Shown here one piece after another: positions 36,813-45,807 of a stretch of DNA of 64,000 nt (position 1 is the stretch's first letter; each line of letters opens with the position of its first letter). The translations under genes were made by a program, and so were the position numbers. The notes under the pieces were generated by a model, which was not told the origin of the DNA, searched no databases, and worked only from the letters and a program-made list of their open reading frames with translations. Source of the stretch: UBA10649 sp963700255 (GTDB lineage Bacteria > Actinomycetota > Actinomycetes > S36-B12); assembly GCA_963700255.1 (NCBI GenBank), contig CAVOWW010000050.1, positions 1-64,000 on the forward strand, in the 5' to 3' direction.

Positions 36813-38204
36813 TCATACCCCCCGGAGCGTGGGTCCGGCCTTCGCCGCCGCGGCGAGCGCCGAGATCACGTGCTGGAGCTGCGCGCTGTCGTGCTCGTCG
36901 AGGACGCCCGTGGTCACCCGCACGTGGCTGCTCGGCCCCCCGTCGACCATGAACGGAGAGCCGGGCGAGACCCGCACCCCGAGGGCGGCCAGGGTGATCA
37001 GTGCGGAGCGCTCATCGGCGACCTCGACCCACGCGTTGATCCCGTCGCCCATCGTGCTGACCACGCCCTCACCTGCCAGCCCAGCTCGCACCGCGAGGCT
37101 GCGCATGGCGTACGTCGATCGAGCCCGGGTGACCGCCTGGATCGCGGCCGGGTCGGTGAGGAGCTCGACGAGAACCGCCTGCAGCAGTCGGCTCGTCCAT
37201 CCCGGCCCCAGCATCCGCCGCGACACCAGCGGGTCGATGACGTCCGCCGACCCTCCCACCGCGGCGATCCGGAGGTCGGGACCGTGCGACTTCGAGTAGC
37301 TGCGGATGTGGACGGTGCGCTCGGGCAGCAGCTGCCCCAGGCTCACGTCCTCGCCGGTTGCTATGTCACCGGAATGGTCGTCCTCCACGATGACCGCCTG
37401 GCCGCTCGCCAGGATCTCGGCCAGCAGCGTGCAGCGGCCGGCGCTCATGCTGATCCCTGTCGGGTTCTGCGCCCGCGGCTGGACGAAGACGGCCACCGGC
37501 TCGAGCGCCATCGCGACCGCGAGGGAGCCGGGGATGATCCCCTCCTCGTCGAGCTCGACGGCCACGATCTCGGCTCCCGCCCGCTCCAGGATGTCGATGA
37601 GCGGCGGGAAGCCGGGATTCTCCATCACGACGCGGTCGCCGAGCCGCACGACCTGGTCGACCACCCGCGACAGGGCGTCCAGCGCGCCGTCGACGACGGT
37701 CAGGCGGGCTGGCGGGAACGGCCAGTCGCGGCGCAGCAGGGCATCGAGCTCCGGGAGGACCGGATCGTCGAGGTAGCTGGTCGTCCACGACGTCGAGCGA
37801 GCCACCACCCGCTCGACGGCCTCGCGCAGAGGCGGGAGCAGGGCGGGATCGGGCGTGCCCGTGGACAGGTTGATCCCCTCAGCCAGGGGGGCTCCACCGA
37901 TGCCCAGGTAGCGCACCGGACGCGTCGGCTCGACAGTGGTGCGCACGAACGTGCCCGCGCGACCGCGTGCCTGGATGGCTCCCACGGCGCCGAGCGCCTG
38001 CCAGGCCTCGCTGACGGTCGCCGGGCTGATGTTGAGGTCCTTCGCCAGGTCGCGGACAGTCGGGAGCCGGTCACCCGTCTGCAGCCGTCCTGCACGGATC
38101 AGGCGATGCACGGCGGCCGCGATCCCCTTGGGTGAGCGGTCGAGTACCGCCTCGGCGACCAGCACCCGGACGGCTCCGTCGTCGGGTACGACGCTCAGCG
38201 TCAC
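36813..38204 (-). CDS. MocR-type (GntR HTH plus aminotransferase) regulator
   Basis: 463 residues. N-terminal winged helix: RLPTVRDLAKDLNISPATVSEAWQ. The remainder is a class I aminotransferase-like sensor with the PLP lysine context RSYSKSHGPDLRIAAVGG, ENPGFPPLIDILERAGAE and QPRAQNPTGISM. MocR proteins bind PLP and often sense amino compounds such as GABA, taurine or polyamines. The gene is divergent from the pyrimidine operon and just upstream of the polyamine operon on the same strand, so it could control either. GTG start with GGGAGG upstream. Confidence 0.88.
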   Translation of the reverse strand: MTLSVVPDDGAVRVLVAEAVLDRSPKGIAAAVHRLIRAGRLQTGDRLPTVRDLAKDLNISPATVSEAWQALGAVGAIQARGRAGTFVRTTVEPTRPVRYLGIGGAPLAEGINLSTGTPDPALLPPLREAVERVVARSTSWTTSYLDDPVLPELDALLRRDWPFPPARLTVVDGALDALSRVVDQVVRLGDRVVMENPGFPPLIDILERAGAEIVAVELDEEGIIPGSLAVAMALEPVAVFVQPRAQNPTGISMSAGRCTLLAEILASGQAVIVEDDHSGDIATGEDVSLGQLLPERTVHIRSYSKSHGPDLRIAAVGGSADVIDPLVSRRMLGPGWTSRLLQAVLVELLTDPAAIQAVTRARSTYAMRSLAVRAGLAGEGVVSTMGDGINAWVEVADERSALITLAALGVRVSPGSPFMVDGGPSSHVRVTTGVLDEHDSAQLQHVISALAAAAKAGPTLRGV

Positions 38205-38261
38205 GGTGCCTCCCGTCGCGCCGTCGCCGGATCCGCGTCCGGGTTCTTTGTAGAAACGCCG

Positions 38262-38289
38262 TTGTAACACAAACGAAAGTGTCTAAGGT
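38262..38289 (+). promoter_or_regulatory. promoter of the pyrimidine catabolic operon
   Basis: TTGTAA (38262-38267), 16-nt spacer, TAAGGT (38284-38289), with the first gene starting 67 nt after the -10. It lies in the 152-nt divergent spacer with mocR, which is AT-richer than its surroundings. A weak ACAC...GTGT dyad overlaps the spacer (about 38267-38282). Confidence 0.5.
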
Positions 38290-38356
38290 CAAGAATCACA
38301 AAACGCCCGACCACCCCACGACCGCGCTCCCGTCGCGGTGCCCCAAGGAGGACCGC

Positions 38357-39193
38357 ATGACCGTCGTACGCGCCGCGCTGGTGCAGACCAACTGGACCGG
38401 CGACAAGGAGTCGATGATCGTCGCCCACGAGGAGTACGCCCGGCAGGCGGCGGCGCAGGGCGCCCAGGTCATCTGCTTCCAGGAGCTGTTCTACGGCCCC
38501 TACTTCTGCCAGGTGCAGGACAAGCAGTACTACGAGTACGCGGAGTCGATCCCCGGTCCGACCACCGAGCGCTTCCAGGCCCTGGCCAAGGAGCTGAACA
38601 TGGTCATGGTCCTGCCCATGTACGAGCAGGAGCAGCCCGGCATCCTCTACAACACCGCGGCCGTCGTCGATGCTGACGGCAGCTACCTCGGCAAGTACCG
38701 CAAGCAGCACATCCCGCACGTGAACGGATTCTGGGAGAAGTTCTACTTCCGTCCGGGCAACGGCGGGTACCCCGTGTTCGACACGGCCGTGGGGAAGATC
38801 GGCGTGTACATCTGCTACGACCGGCACTTCCCCGAGGGCTGGCGCGCCCTCGGCCTCAACGGGGCCCAGATCGTGTTCAACCCGTCAGCCACGTCGCGAG
38901 GCCTGTCGCAGTACCTGTGGAGCATCGAGCAGCCCGCGGCCGCCGTCGCGAACGAGTACTACGTCGGGGCCATCAACCGGGTCGGCATCGAGGACCTCGG
39001 CGACGATGACTTCTACGGCCAGTCGTACTTCATCGACCCGGAGGGCAACTACGTCGGCGAGAAGGGTGATCCCTTCAAGCCCGAGCTGATCGTCCGCGAC
39101 CTGAACATGGATCTCCTGCACGAGGTCCGCAACCGCTGGCAGTTCTACCGCGATCGCCGTCCGGACGCCTACGACGACCTCGTCCGCCCGTAG
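38357..39193 (+). CDS. beta-ureidopropionase (nitrilase-superfamily carbamoyl amidohydrolase)
   Basis: 278 residues. Hydrolyses N-carbamoyl-beta-alanine (or beta-ureidoisobutyrate) to beta-alanine, CO2 and ammonia. The nitrilase catalytic triad is visible: Glu in CFQELFYGPYF, Lys in KYRKQHIPHV and Cys in GVYICYDRHFPE. N-carbamoylputrescine amidase is the alternative, but the next gene is dihydropyrimidinase, which decides for the pyrimidine route. AAGGAGG site upstream, first gene of the plus-strand operon. Confidence 0.88.
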   Translation: MTVVRAALVQTNWTGDKESMIVAHEEYARQAAAQGAQVICFQELFYGPYFCQVQDKQYYEYAESIPGPTTERFQALAKELNMVMVLPMYEQEQPGILYNTAAVVDADGSYLGKYRKQHIPHVNGFWEKFYFRPGNGGYPVFDTAVGKIGVYICYDRHFPEGWRALGLNGAQIVFNPSATSRGLSQYLWSIEQPAAAVANEYYVGAINRVGIEDLGDDDFYGQSYFIDPEGNYVGEKGDPFKPELIVRDLNMDLLHEVRNRWQFYRDRRPDAYDDLVRP

Positions 39194-39216
39194 CACCCGC
39201 CCGAAGGGAGATACAG

Positions 39217-40635
39217 ATGACCATCCTGATCAAGAACGGCACCGTCGTCACCGCGCAGGGCAGCTCGCAGGCCGACGTCCTGGTCGACGGCGAGACCATC
39301 GCCGCCGTCCTCGCGCCCGGAGACTCCTCACTCGGCGCCGACCTCGCCGCCTCGGCTGACCGCGTCATCGACGCGACCGGCAAGTACGTGGTTCCGGGCG
39401 GCATCGACGGGCACACCCACATGGAGATGCCCTTCGGCGGCACCGTCGCCTCGGACACGTTCGAGACCGGAACCCGCGCCGCCGCCTGGGGCGGCACCAC
39501 GACGATCATCGACTTCGCCGTGCAGAAGCAGGGCGAGCGAGTGCAGGACTGCCTGGCGGCGTGGCACCAGAAGGCGGCCGGCAACTGCGCGATCGACTAC
39601 GGATTCCATCAGGTGGTCGGCGGAGTCGACAGTGAGTCCCTGAAGGCGATGGACGAGCTCGTCGACGAGGGGGTCACCACCTTCAAGCTCTTCATGGCGT
39701 ACCCCGGCGTGTTCCTCAGCTCCGACGGGCAGATCGTCCAGGCGATGCAGCAGGCCGCGGGCAACGGCTCCATGATCATGATGCATGCCGAGAACGGCAG
39801 CGCCATCGACGTGCTGATCGCGCAGGCGCTCGCGGAGGGCAAGACGGATCCGAAGTACCACTCGCTCACCCGGCCCTGGGAGACCGAGGCCGAGGCGACC
39901 AACCGCGCCATCATGCTGGCGCGCATGACCGGCGCTCCGCTCTACATCGTGCACATGTCCGCCAAGCAGGCCGTCGAGGTACTGCAGAAGCACCGCGACG
40001 AGGGATGGAACGTCTTCGGGGAGACGTGTCCCCAGTACCTCTACCTGTCGCTCGAGGACCAGCTGTCGCAGCCCGGGTTCGAGGGGGCGAAGTGGGTCTG
40101 CTCGACGCCGCTGCGCTCCAAGGCGGAGCAGCACCAGGACGAGCTCTGGCGCTACCTGCGCACCAACGACCTGTCCGTGATCAGCACCGACCACTGCCCC
40201 TTCTGCTTCAAGGAGCAGAAGGAGATGGGCCTCGGGGACTTCTCGAAGATCCCCAACGGGATCGGCTCCGTCGAGCATCGCATGGACCTGATCTTCCAGG
40301 GCGTCGTCGAGGGTCGCATCAGTCTCGAGCGCTGGGTCGAGCTGTGCTCGACGACCCCGGCCCGCATGTTCGGCCTCTACGGGCAGAAGGGCGCGATCGC
40401 TCCGGGATTCGACGCGGACATCGTCGTGTACGACCCGACGGGGCGCACGGAGATCGGCCTGCACAAGACCCATCACATGAACATGGACCATTCCGCCTGG
40501 GAGGGCTTCGTCATCGACGGGCACGTCGACACCGTCCTGTCACGCGGCAAGGTCGTGATCGACGACAACCAGTACCTCGGCACCAAGGGCGACGGCCGGT
40601 TCCTCAAGCGCGGCCTGTCCCAGTACCTGATCTGA
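39217..40635 (+). CDS. hydA: dihydropyrimidinase / D-hydantoinase
   Basis: 472 residues. Opens the ring of dihydrouracil or dihydrothymine to the N-carbamoyl amino acid. Amidohydrolase metal motif DGHTHMEMPFGG, carboxylated lysine in TTFKLFMAYPGVF, a third ligand region in MHAENGSAIDV and HMSAKQAVEVL, and STDHCPFCF near the end. GPIANG-type terminal ILI segment typical of hydantoinases is followed by KRGLSQYLI. It lies 23 nt after the ureidopropionase gene with GGGAGA before the ATG. Confidence 0.92.
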   Translation: MTILIKNGTVVTAQGSSQADVLVDGETIAAVLAPGDSSLGADLAASADRVIDATGKYVVPGGIDGHTHMEMPFGGTVASDTFETGTRAAAWGGTTTIIDFAVQKQGERVQDCLAAWHQKAAGNCAIDYGFHQVVGGVDSESLKAMDELVDEGVTTFKLFMAYPGVFLSSDGQIVQAMQQAAGNGSMIMMHAENGSAIDVLIAQALAEGKTDPKYHSLTRPWETEAEATNRAIMLARMTGAPLYIVHMSAKQAVEVLQKHRDEGWNVFGETCPQYLYLSLEDQLSQPGFEGAKWVCSTPLRSKAEQHQDELWRYLRTNDLSVISTDHCPFCFKEQKEMGLGDFSKIPNGIGSVEHRMDLIFQGVVEGRISLERWVELCSTTPARMFGLYGQKGAIAPGFDADIVVYDPTGRTEIGLHKTHHMNMDHSAWEGFVIDGHVDTVLSRGKVVIDDNQYLGTKGDGRFLKRGLSQYLI

Positions 40636-40649
40636 CACTGGAGGACTCC

Positions 40650-42137
40650 TTGCGCACCATCGATCACTGGATCAACGGATCGCTCGTCCCGTCGGCCTCG
40701 GGCCGCTCGGGGCCGGTCTACAACCCGGCCACCGGCGAGCAGCAGGCCGCAGTGGGCCTGGCGTCGTCGTCCGAGGTCGACGCCGCCGTCGCGGCCGCCA
40801 AGGCAGCCTTCCCCACCTGGCGCACGACCTCGCTGTCGCGGCGTGCAGAGGTGATGTTCACGTTCCGTGGGCTCGTCGTCAGCCACCGGGACGAGATCGC
40901 CGAGCTGGTGTCGATCGAGCATGGCAAGGTGCCGAGCGACGCGGCCGGGGAGCTGGCTCGCGGGATCGAGAACATCGAGTTCGCCTGCGGCATACCGGCC
41001 ATGCTGAAGGGCGGCTACTCGGAGGGAGTCTCCGGCGGCGTCGACGTGTACTCGATCAAGCAGCCCCTGGGAGTGGTGGCCGGCATCACGCCGTTCAACT
41101 TCCCCGCCATGGTGCCGATGTGGATGTTCGCGAACGCGATCGCGACGGGCAACACCTTCGTGCTGAAGCCGAGCGAGAAGGACCCGTCCGTGTCGCTGCT
41201 GATGGCCGACCTCCTGAAGCAGGCCGGTCTGCCTGACGGCGTGTTCAACGTCGTGCAGGGGGACAAGACCGCCGTCGACCGGATCCTCGAGCACCCGGAC
41301 ATCGAGGCGGTCAGCTTCGTGGGGTCGACCCCCATCGCCCAGTACATCTACTCCACGGGCACCGCGAACGGGAAGCGCGTGCAGGCACTGGGCGGCGCGA
41401 AGAACCACATGGTGGTCCTCCCCGATGCCGATATCAGCATGGCGGCGGATGCGGCGGTCTCCGCCGCGTACGGGTCCGCGGGCGAGAGGTGCATGGCGAT
41501 CTCCGTCGTCGTCGCGGTCGGCGGGGTCGGCGATCGGCTCATCGACGCCATCACCGAGCGGCTCCCCAAGCTCAAGGTCGGGCCGGGCACGGATCCCAGT
41601 GCCGAGATGGGACCGCTCATCACCGCGGAGCACCGCGACAAGGTCGCGTCCTACCTCGAGTCCGCACCCGCGCAGGGGGCCACGGTCGTCGTCGACGGAC
41701 GGGATGCCGACCTGCCCGAGCAGGGCTTCTTCCTCGGCGTCTCGCTCATCGACCACGTCAAGCCCGGAATGGCCTCCTACGACGACGAGATCTTCGGGCC
41801 TGTCCTCTCGGTCGTGCGCGTCGACACCTACGACGAGGCCGTCGACCTCATCAACCGTCATCAGTACGGGAATGGCACTGCCATCTTCACGCGTGACGGT
41901 GGCGCAGCCAAGCAGTTCCAGTTCGACATCAAGGTGGGCATGGTGGGCATCAACGTCCCCATCCCGGTGCCAGTCGCCTACTACAGCTTCGGTGGCTGGA
42001 AGGCCTCGATCTTCGGCGACAGCAACATCTACGGGCCTGCCGGAGTCGAGTTCTACACCCGTACCAAGACGGTCACGTCGAGGTGGCCGGACCCGGCGAC
42101 CTCGTCGGTGGACCTGGGCTTCCCCCGCACCCGATAG
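40650..42137 (+). CDS. mmsA: CoA-acylating methylmalonate-semialdehyde dehydrogenase
   Basis: 495 residues. Converts malonate semialdehyde and methylmalonate semialdehyde to acetyl-CoA and propionyl-CoA, with release of CO2. Catalytic Cys in SAGERCMAISVVV, MmsA markers TPFNFPAMVPMWMFANAI, VQALGGAKNHMVVLPDAD and the C-terminal FYTRTKTVTSRWP. Start is a TTG at 40650 with CTGGAGG 6 nt upstream; frame and length support it. Placed after hydA, it would finish uracil and thymine degradation once an aminotransferase has removed the amino group. Confidence 0.93.
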   Translation: MRTIDHWINGSLVPSASGRSGPVYNPATGEQQAAVGLASSSEVDAAVAAAKAAFPTWRTTSLSRRAEVMFTFRGLVVSHRDEIAELVSIEHGKVPSDAAGELARGIENIEFACGIPAMLKGGYSEGVSGGVDVYSIKQPLGVVAGITPFNFPAMVPMWMFANAIATGNTFVLKPSEKDPSVSLLMADLLKQAGLPDGVFNVVQGDKTAVDRILEHPDIEAVSFVGSTPIAQYIYSTGTANGKRVQALGGAKNHMVVLPDADISMAADAAVSAAYGSAGERCMAISVVVAVGGVGDRLIDAITERLPKLKVGPGTDPSAEMGPLITAEHRDKVASYLESAPAQGATVVVDGRDADLPEQGFFLGVSLIDHVKPGMASYDDEIFGPVLSVVRVDTYDEAVDLINRHQYGNGTAIFTRDGGAAKQFQFDIKVGMVGINVPIPVPVAYYSFGGWKASIFGDSNIYGPAGVEFYTRTKTVTSRWPDPATSSVDLGFPRTR

Positions 42138-42169
42138 TCCCGACCCGTCCGACCACCGAAAGGCGACAC

Positions 42170-43201
42170 ATGGATCTCGGCGTCGTTCTGCAGTGCACTC
42201 CCCCGGCTGCCCGCGTCATCGACCTGGCCAAGCGCGCGGAGACGTACGGCTTCTCGTACGTCTGGACGTTCGACTCCCACATCCTGTGGGAGGAGCCCTA
42301 CGTGATCTACAGCAAGATCCTCGATGAGACCCGCAAGGTCATCGTCGGGCCGATGGTGACCAACCCCGCCACCCGTGACATCACGGTGACGGCCTCGGTC
42401 TTCGCGACCCTGAACGAGATGTACGGGAACCGCACCGTGATCGGCATCGGCCGCGGCGACTCCGCCGTGCGCGTGACCAACGGCAAGCCGGTGACCGTTG
42501 CCGAGCTGCGCCAGGCGGTCGTCGACCTCAAGGGCCTCGTCAACGGCGAGGCGATCGAGTACAAGGGCAACCACCTGCGACTGCCATGGGCCGGCTCCTC
42601 GCACGCCGGCGTCTGGGTCGCCGCCTACGGACCGAAGGTGCTCGCCCTCACCGGTGAGGTGGGCGACGGCTTCATCCTGCAGCTGGCCGATCCGCACATC
42701 GCCGAGTGGACGATCACGGCGGTCCGGGAGGCTGCGGCGGCGGCAGGACGCAACCCCGACGACGTGTACATCTGCGTGGCAGCGCCCGCCTACATCACCG
42801 ATGGCTCGGAGGAGGCGCACGCTCATGCGCGCGACCAGCTCCGCTGGTTCGGCGGGATGGTCGGCAACCACGTGGCCGACATCGTCGCCCGGTACGGCGA
42901 GGATGGTGGCGCCGTACCGCAGGCCCTCACCGACTACATCAGGAACCGCCAGGGGTACGACTACAACGAGCACGGCCAGGCAGGCAACACGCATACGGAC
43001 TTCGTGCCGGACGAGATCGTCGACCGCTTCTGCATCATCGGTCCCCCCGAGGAGCACGTCCGGCGCCTGGAGGAGCTCAAGGCCCTCGGAGTGGATCAGT
43101 TCGCCCTCTACCTGCAGCACGACGACAAGGACCACACCCTCGCCCAGTACGGCGAGAAGGTCCTGCCGGCCGTCCAGGAGCACCTCAAGGCCACGTCCTG
43201 A
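42170..43201 (+). CDS. LLM-class F420-type oxidoreductase, TIGR03842-like
   Basis: 343 residues of the bacterial luciferase-like (LLM) fold: MDLGVVLQCTPPAARVIDLAKR, WTFDSHILWEEPYVIYSK, GNRTVIGIGRGDSAVR, GVWVAAYGPKVLALTGEVGDG and the late FCIIGPPEEHVRRLEELKALG. This matches the family called CPS_4043-type F420-dependent oxidoreductases (TIGR03842), whose function is unassigned. It lies between mmsA and the transporter, in an operon for reductive pyrimidine breakdown with no dihydropyrimidine dehydrogenase. By inference it is the reductase for uracil/thymine, or acts on another pyrimidine. Whether the hydride comes from F420H2 or FMNH2 cannot be read from the sequence. Confidence 0.82.
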   Translation: MDLGVVLQCTPPAARVIDLAKRAETYGFSYVWTFDSHILWEEPYVIYSKILDETRKVIVGPMVTNPATRDITVTASVFATLNEMYGNRTVIGIGRGDSAVRVTNGKPVTVAELRQAVVDLKGLVNGEAIEYKGNHLRLPWAGSSHAGVWVAAYGPKVLALTGEVGDGFILQLADPHIAEWTITAVREAAAAAGRNPDDVYICVAAPAYITDGSEEAHAHARDQLRWFGGMVGNHVADIVARYGEDGGAVPQALTDYIRNRQGYDYNEHGQAGNTHTDFVPDEIVDRFCIIGPPEEHVRRLEELKALGVDQFALYLQHDDKDHTLAQYGEKVLPAVQEHLKATS

Positions 43202-43247
43202 CAGGCCCGCAGCACCGGAACGAGGACGTAATGGGGGCGAAACCTTG

Positions 43248-44168
43248 GTGACTGACAATGCCGCCGTGCAGGCATCGACGGAGGCGCGTCCGCGCCGGCA
43301 GAGCACCGTCGCTCGCCGAGTGAAGCGTGGGGCGATCGGGGTGCTCTGGGCGCTCGCCGGCCTGGCGCTGACCATCGTGATGTGGGAGCTGGCCAAGTGG
43401 CTGGGAGGCATCGTCGCCCTGCCCTTCAAGACCTCCGACTCGGCGATGCCGCACGTCTGGACGATGTGGGCCGGGGCCCTGCAGCCTGAGGTCAGGGGCT
43501 CGGAGACCACCGTGCTGCAGGCCGTCGTCTCCGCCTCCCTCTACTCGCTGATGATCGCCATGGGCGGCTTCGTCATCGGCGTCAGCATCGGGCTGCTCCT
43601 GGCCGTGATCATGCAGAGGTTCGCCTTCCTGGAGCGCGGCCTACTGCCGTTCGTGATCGCGTCGCAGACCGTGCCCCTGATCGCCCTCGCCCCGCTCATC
43701 ACGGGGATCGGCAACCGGATCAGCATCGGGCCGGTCCAGTGGAACACGACCTACTCGGTCATGTTCATCGCGTCGTACCTCGCGTTCTTCCCGATGAGCG
43801 TCGGTGCCCTGCGCGGGCTCCAGGCTCCGACGGCCACGTCCCTCGAGCTCATGCGGTCGTATGCGGCCACACCTCGGGCCACGCTGTGGAAGCTCCGCTT
43901 CCCTGCGTCGCTCCCCTATCTCGTTCCCGCCATGAAGGTGTCGGCCGCCGCCGCGGTGGTCGGCACGGTCGTGGCCGAGATCTCGACGGGCGTCCGGGGC
44001 GGCATCGGACGGCTCATCGTGGAGTACGCCCGGGAGGCGACGGCCCAGCCCGCCAAGGTCTACGTGGCCGTCTTCGGCGCCATCACCCTGGGCCTCATGG
44101 CCGCCGCGCTCGTCACCGCCATGGACGTCTACCTGACCCGCAACCTGCCCAAGGAGAGCCGATCATGA
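43248..44168 (+). CDS. NitT/TauT-type ABC transporter permease
   Basis: 306 residues with about six membrane helices after a basic cytoplasmic lead (RPRRQSTVARRVKRG). EAA-type loop: ELMRSYAATPRATLWKLRFPASLPYLVPA. GTG at 43248 is the chosen start; a TTG one codon earlier is equivalent. The stop overlaps the ATPase gene (ATGA). One of two separate permease genes of a transporter dedicated to the pyrimidine operon. Confidence 0.88.
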   Translation: MTDNAAVQASTEARPRRQSTVARRVKRGAIGVLWALAGLALTIVMWELAKWLGGIVALPFKTSDSAMPHVWTMWAGALQPEVRGSETTVLQAVVSASLYSLMIAMGGFVIGVSIGLLLAVIMQRFAFLERGLLPFVIASQTVPLIALAPLITGIGNRISIGPVQWNTTYSVMFIASYLAFFPMSVGALRGLQAPTATSLELMRSYAATPRATLWKLRFPASLPYLVPAMKVSAAAAVVGTVVAEISTGVRGGIGRLIVEYAREATAQPAKVYVAVFGAITLGLMAAALVTAMDVYLTRNLPKESRS

Positions 44169-44983
44169 GCACCCCTACGACGACTGAGAGGGCGGTCCGG
44201 GCGACCGGCATCTGGAAGATCTTCAACGAGGGCCTCGCCAACGAGGTCACCGCTCTGCAGGACATCGACCTCACGGTCGGCCAGGGCGAGTTCATCTCCC
44301 TGATCGGACCGTCCGGCTGCGGCAAGAGCACCCTCCTGCGCGTCATCGCCGATCTCACGGATGCGACGCGCGGCGAGATGGAGGTGGCCGGCATGCCAGC
44401 GGCCAAGGCGCGCGAGGAGCAGCGCTACGGCATCGCGTTCCAGCAGGCGGCGCTGTTCGACTGGCGGACGGTCCGCCGCAACGTCGAGCTGCCACTCGAG
44501 CTCCAGGGATGGGATCGGGCGAAGCGGCACGCACGCGCCATGGAGCTGCTCGAGATGGTGCAGCTCGCCGACTTCGCAGACCACCGGCCCTGGGAGCTCT
44601 CCGGCGGCATGCAGCAGCGCGTCGCGATCGCCCGGTCGCTGGCCGTGGATCCGCCCCTCCTCCTGATGGACGAGCCGTTCGGCGCCCTCGACGAGATGAC
44701 GCGCGAACGCATGCAGAACGAGCTGCTCCGAATCCGGCTGGAGACCGGCAAGTCGATCATCTTCGTCACCCACTCGATCCCGGAGGCCGTCTACCTGTCG
44801 GACCGGGTGGTCGTCATGTCGCCTCGCCCTGGTCGGATCACCGACATCGTCGACATCGCCCTCGGCGACCGCAACGAGGACACCCGCGAGGCGGAGGTCT
44901 TCTTCGAGGCCGTCACGGCCGTCCGCGAGGCCCTGCGGGGTCACGGCGGCGGCGCGATGCGGGCCAGGGCGGGCGAGGTCTGA
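44165..44983 (+). CDS. NitT/TauT-type ABC transporter ATPase
   Basis: 272 residues. Walker A GPSGCGKSTLLRVIADL, Q-loop AFQQAALFDWRTVRRNV, signature ELSGGMQQRVAIARSL, Walker B LLLMDEPFGALDEMT and H-loop FVTHSIPEAVYLSDRVVVM. SsuB/TauB/ThiZ-like. The gene is sandwiched between two permease genes with 4-nt and 1-nt overlaps, so the three are translationally coupled. Confidence 0.93.
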   Translation: MSTPTTTERAVRATGIWKIFNEGLANEVTALQDIDLTVGQGEFISLIGPSGCGKSTLLRVIADLTDATRGEMEVAGMPAAKAREEQRYGIAFQQAALFDWRTVRRNVELPLELQGWDRAKRHARAMELLEMVQLADFADHRPWELSGGMQQRVAIARSLAVDPPLLLMDEPFGALDEMTRERMQNELLRIRLETGKSIIFVTHSIPEAVYLSDRVVVMSPRPGRITDIVDIALGDRNEDTREAEVFFEAVTAVREALRGHGGGAMRARAGEV

Positions 44984-45753
44984 TGGGGGGCCGACTCAGG
45001 GCGGTCTGGCCGCCGATCCTCATCGCCCTCATCTTCCTGGCGGCGTGGCAGCTGCTGGTCGTGGTGCAGGAGATCCAGCCGTACCTGCTTCCGTCACCCG
45101 CCCTGATCGCCACCAACTTCTTCAAGGACCTGGGCCTGATGTGGGGGGCCACGAGCTACACGGGAGGCACGGCGATCCTCGGCCTGCTCTTCGGCACGGT
45201 GCTCGCGATCCTCGCGGCCCTCCTCGCCCAGCGCTTCGTCGTCGTTAACAATCTGGTCACGCCGCTTGCCGCTGGGCTCGCCGCTGTGCCCATCATTGCC
45301 CTGACCCCCTTGCTCAACAACATGTTCAACATCACGAGTCGCACCCCCAGGGTGCTGGTGACGGTGATCATCGTGTTCTTCCCGATGTTCGTGAACGTCA
45401 CCCGCGGACTGGTCCAGGTGCAGCCTGTCCAGCTGGAGTTGATGCGCTCGATGAACGCGAACCCGCGAACGGTGCTGCGGGTCCTTCGCGTGCCGAACGC
45501 CATCCCCTTCTTCTTCACCGGCCTGAAGATCGCCGCACCCCTCGCGGTCATCGCTGCCCTGGTCGCCGAGTACTTCGGCGGACCGCAGGAGGGGCTCGGC
45601 AGCCGCATCACGTCCGCGGCCGCCAACACCGCCTACGGGCGGGCCTGGGCCTATGTCGTCGCCTCGATCGTCCTCGGCCTCCTGTTCTACCTGACCGTCC
45701 TCGCCCTCGAGCGATGGACGACGCCCTGGGCCGGCCATCGGGCCCGCCCATGA
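44983..45753 (+). CDS. NitT/TauT-type ABC transporter permease, second subunit
   Basis: 256 residues with six predicted helices; PPILIALIFLAAWQLLVVV at the N terminus and the EAA loop ELMRSMNANPRTVLRVLRVPNAIPFFFTG. It starts in a TGATG overlap with the ATPase gene. Two different permeases imply a heterodimeric channel, seen in thiamine-precursor and some pyrimidine uptake systems. Confidence 0.88.
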   Translation: MGGRLRAVWPPILIALIFLAAWQLLVVVQEIQPYLLPSPALIATNFFKDLGLMWGATSYTGGTAILGLLFGTVLAILAALLAQRFVVVNNLVTPLAAGLAAVPIIALTPLLNNMFNITSRTPRVLVTVIIVFFPMFVNVTRGLVQVQPVQLELMRSMNANPRTVLRVLRVPNAIPFFFTGLKIAAPLAVIAALVAEYFGGPQEGLGSRITSAAANTAYGRAWAYVVASIVLGLLFYLTVLALERWTTPWAGHRARP

Positions 45754-45807
45754 CCACCGACCGCACGTGCCAACCAACCAAGTGAGAAACCATCAATAGG
45801 AGGAAGA

